Shown here: one piece after another, positions 62,061 through 64,000 of the stretch | How the letters are laid out: every line of letters starts with the position of its first letter | Numbering within the stretch: the first letter of the stretch is position 1 | Assembly: GCF_040812395.1 (NCBI RefSeq) | Contig: NZ_JBFNXH010000005.1 | Coordinates: 342,915-406,914, forward strand | Direction: 5' to 3' | Source of the DNA: Paenibacillus_E sp040812395 | Lineage (GTDB): Bacteria > Bacillota > Bacilli > Paenibacillales > NBRC-103111 | Length of the DNA: 64,000 nt | Program-made: the position numbers and the translations under genes | Notes under the pieces: model-generated | The model's database searches: none | Told to the model about the DNA's origin: nothing | The model's input: the letters and a program-made list of their open reading frames with translations, nothing else

Positions 62061-62365
62061 TAAGTTAAGAGAAAAACAACAATTTAATTAGTTTGATAGT
62101 ATTAGATTTAGCAGGCTGGCACCTATGCGACTTCAACGACGGATAAGAAGCTGCGTCTGACCACGGTCAAGACCCGCCGCGCCTTCAACCATCGCGTTAC
62201 CGATAGCTGAAAGCTCGATCACTGGCAACTACGCAGCAGTCGATGGAACAGCTACCAAACAACAGTACATTCATCGTGATAGCGACTTCAATGACCGAAT
62301 CAACAAAGACATGTAAAAAAGAACCCTTCAAAAGTTCGATGAACTCATGAAAGGCTTCTTACTTA
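62061..62365 (+). other. Gene-free stretch with a coding-like remnant
   Basis: GC-richer than its surroundings. Plus-strand frames read TYATSTTDKKLRLTTVKTRR, then after a shift SSITGNYAAVDGTATKQQYI and HRDSDFNDRINKDM, each ended by stops. This looks like the rest of a decayed gene of unknown family. Confidence 0.35.
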
Positions 62366-63333
62366 CTAATTCGCTCCTATTGTCCACCACCATTGGAATA
62401 ATCCACGATATCTGTAAGATCTGACACCTGATATGGCGCCACTGGAAGATCGCTTGCATCGTCTCCCTTTTTGTCCAAAATGCTGCCCCCAAATCCAAAC
62501 AGTACAGTCATTCTTCAGAACCAGGTCAGAGCCTAATTTTACGACGTTGTTCAAATCCTTTACTTGCACATCGGCTTGGTCGATTGGATCGTTTGGTAAT
62601 AGGATGAACTAGATCTTACTTCTGGATAATCTATCGTCCATACACTGCATCATCCTTTAAGAACAATGCTCCTATTGATCCAAAAGTCACATCCTTAATA
62701 TAATCAAGTCCGCTCAGCAGCATAGGCTCAGTATTCAGTAAGAAGGTTGGGTCATTCCTTAGCCATTGGGGAGCCGACTCAAAAATCCATACTTTGCCAT
62801 CCTTATCAATAGCGACTCCTATCATTCCTGTTACTTCAACTTTTACAATATGCTCATTTATGTCTGCAAACTCGCTAATGCCTTTGTCCTCGATTGTCCA
62901 CACGGATCCGTCTTCCCATAACGCAAGAAGTATTTTAAATGTTGCGATATATAGATTGTAATTATTTGAATCGATTCGAATTTTAATATCTAGCTTTCGG
63001 AATTTTTCGGATTTATAAAAAGGAAAGGTTATCCTTCAAGCCGTGTATCAAGCTGTCGGCAGCACTATTTTTGGCCCCATCATACACAGTGCTTGCATCA
63101 TCAAATTGACTCAACAGTTTACCTGTTTCTTTGGATGGAAGCTTCGCTTTCAAATCAGTGATTTGCATCGCTTGTTCACGAAGTAATTTTATCCAAAGGA
63201 CGGAATATACCATCTTCGAAACCACTAATTAAGTTGAGGAATGCGCAGTTTGAATGGCATCACTATACCAATCCGATGCAGTCACATCCGTGAAAGGAGC
63301 AGCCCCACTTTCCAGCTTCAGTCCCTTAATCAC
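62366..63333 (-). pseudogene. Decayed SLH-domain/RCC1-type surface protein
   Basis: Reading from 63333: AAPFTDVTASDWYSDAIQTA (SLH start), then in a second frame ISGFEDGIFRPLDKIT, then in a third REQAMQITDLKAKLP, together one SLH domain. After another shift at about 63020 come KILLALWEDGSVWTIEDKG and GVAIDKDGKVWIF, then after a further break NNVVKLGSDLVLKNDCTVWI: RCC1-like repeats. At least four frame breaks, no start region, so non-functional. Its RCC1 part is related to the intact 24.4-kb protein. Confidence 0.75.
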
Positions 63334-63472
63334 ATTTTTTCATGGTTATATTTTATATTATATTACATTAAATGTAATTAAATCTCATTAATATATTATA
63401 TTTGCTTTATTTTGGTAATTATTGTAATATAATTCTTGTAAGTAAATATAGTAAATTTTGGGAGGAATTATG

Positions 63473-63925
63473 ATGAGATTCAAAAAATCCGTTGTATTGT
63501 TTGCATCCGTGTCACTGCTACTAATTGGTGCTCAATCTGCCTTTGCTAGTGATGGTGTAGCTGATTCTAGATCAACAGCTATCACACTTGCACCAGGAAA
63601 TGCAGCACTCCAAACCATTTCTGATAGCTCAGATGTTGATTACTTTAAATGGACTAATACTACTGGAACAACTATTGGCAGCGGAAGTGTATATTTGTAT
63701 AACCCAACCGGTTTAAACTTTGATCTTCAATTCACTCAAATCCTATCCCAATATGGTAATTTCGAAAGTGTCACGAACTCTTCTGATAACGGAGCTGGAC
63801 AGGTTGATTCTGTTCAATTTTCACCTATTTACCCTGGTGATACACTTTATTTTAAAGTCTTCGGTCATAATTCAAATCAATATAGTACTTCCACCCCTTA
63901 CACTATTGCTTTTACTACTCCATAA
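63473..63925 (+). CDS. Small secreted protein
   Basis: Protein of 150 aa; the ATG at 63473 has GGAGG 7 nt upstream (another ATG directly before it). Signal peptide to about residue 26, SAFA-SDGV. The mature part is beta-rich with SSDVDYFKWTNTTGTTI and GDTLYFKVFGHN, resembling bacterial pre-peptidase C-terminal (PPC)-like domains. Single gene with its own terminator; very AT-rich promoter region. Function unknown. Confidence 0.75.
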   Translation: MRFKKSVVLFASVSLLLIGAQSAFASDGVADSRSTAITLAPGNAALQTISDSSDVDYFKWTNTTGTTIGSGSVYLYNPTGLNFDLQFTQILSQYGNFESVTNSSDNGAGQVDSVQFSPIYPGDTLYFKVFGHNSNQYSTSTPYTIAFTTP

Positions 63926-63937
63926 ACATTAAAACTT

Positions 63938-63985
63938 GAGGCTGTCTCAAAAGGTCTGAAAAGACCTGAGAGATAGCCTCGGTAT
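63938..63985 (+). terminator. Terminator of the small secreted protein gene
   Basis: GAGGCTGTCTC, inner AGGTCT-GAAA-AGACCT stem, then GAGAGATAGCCTC and GGTATTTTTG. Confidence 0.8.
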
Positions 63986-64000
63986 TTTTGTATAAAATAA

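Noticed and set aside
1..64000. CRISPR array
   Set aside because: No regularly spaced direct repeats with unique spacers; the periodic repeats found are in-frame coding repeats (49.1 kb, 14-15 kb) or RCC1 repeats.

Overview
The window is a chromosomal segment of a spore-forming Gram-positive bacterium, most probably Paenibacillus or a close relative. Evidence: a spore cortex gene cmpA, a CotD-like coat gene, the conserved block lipoprotein-alr-ndoAI-ndoA-tex-cmpA-sprT-tRNA (known from Bacillus), an AgrB/AgrD-type peptide system, AGGAGG-type ribosome sites, and a paeninodin-like lasso peptide precursor. Assignments rest on reading the sequence and on memory of protein families; no database search was run.

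Layout. (1) 0-11.5 kb: a regulon marked by the 15-bp palindrome GATACAnnnTGTATC, present eight times in the window. It covers the start of a tyrosine kinase gene, a Wzz-type co-polymerase, a PHP-type phosphatase, a PilZ-like gene, an XRE regulator that appears autoregulated, an unlisted 50-codon gene, an LCP protein, a nucleotidyltransferase, and a lasso peptide locus: an unannotated 44-aa precursor, an asparagine-synthetase-like cyclase and an ABC exporter. No B1 or B2 maturation gene is visible. (2) 11.4-14 kb: a repeat-rich intergenic region, a LuxR/HD-GYP pair and a decayed transposase. (3) 13.7-19.3 kb: what looks like a decayed integrative element bounded by copies of a tRNA-Leu 3' end. 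It carries an integrase fragment and a large GH81 beta-1,3-glucanase. (4) 19.3-36 kb: core genome with five tRNAs, a CorA transporter, a chemotaxis receptor, sprT, cmpA, tex, ndoA/ndoAI, alr and a GerS/YdcC-like lipoprotein. A secreted fn3/RCC1 protein under its own palindrome is inserted here. (5) 36-59 kb: a surface glycan cluster with dTDP-rhamnose synthesis, glycosyltransferases, an undecaprenyl-phosphate sugar-1-phosphate transferase, APS kinase, sulfotransferase, UDP-galactopyranose mutase, a Wzm/Wzt exporter and a Wzy/WaaL-type protein with TPRs. An IS630-family element splits it, and the right half (45.4-56.1 kb) is visibly more AT-rich. (6) 59-64 kb: cotD-like gene, an agr-like locus with no visible histidine kinase and agrD on the opposite strand, a heavily frameshifted SLH/RCC1 pseudogene and a small secreted protein.

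How the parts may work together. The left regulon couples polysaccharide chain-length and phosphorylation control with an LCP ligase and a lasso peptide, all under what appears to be one XRE repressor. The right cluster would make a rhamnose- and galactofuranose-containing, probably sulfated surface glycan. Nothing in the sequence shows that the two clusters make the same product.
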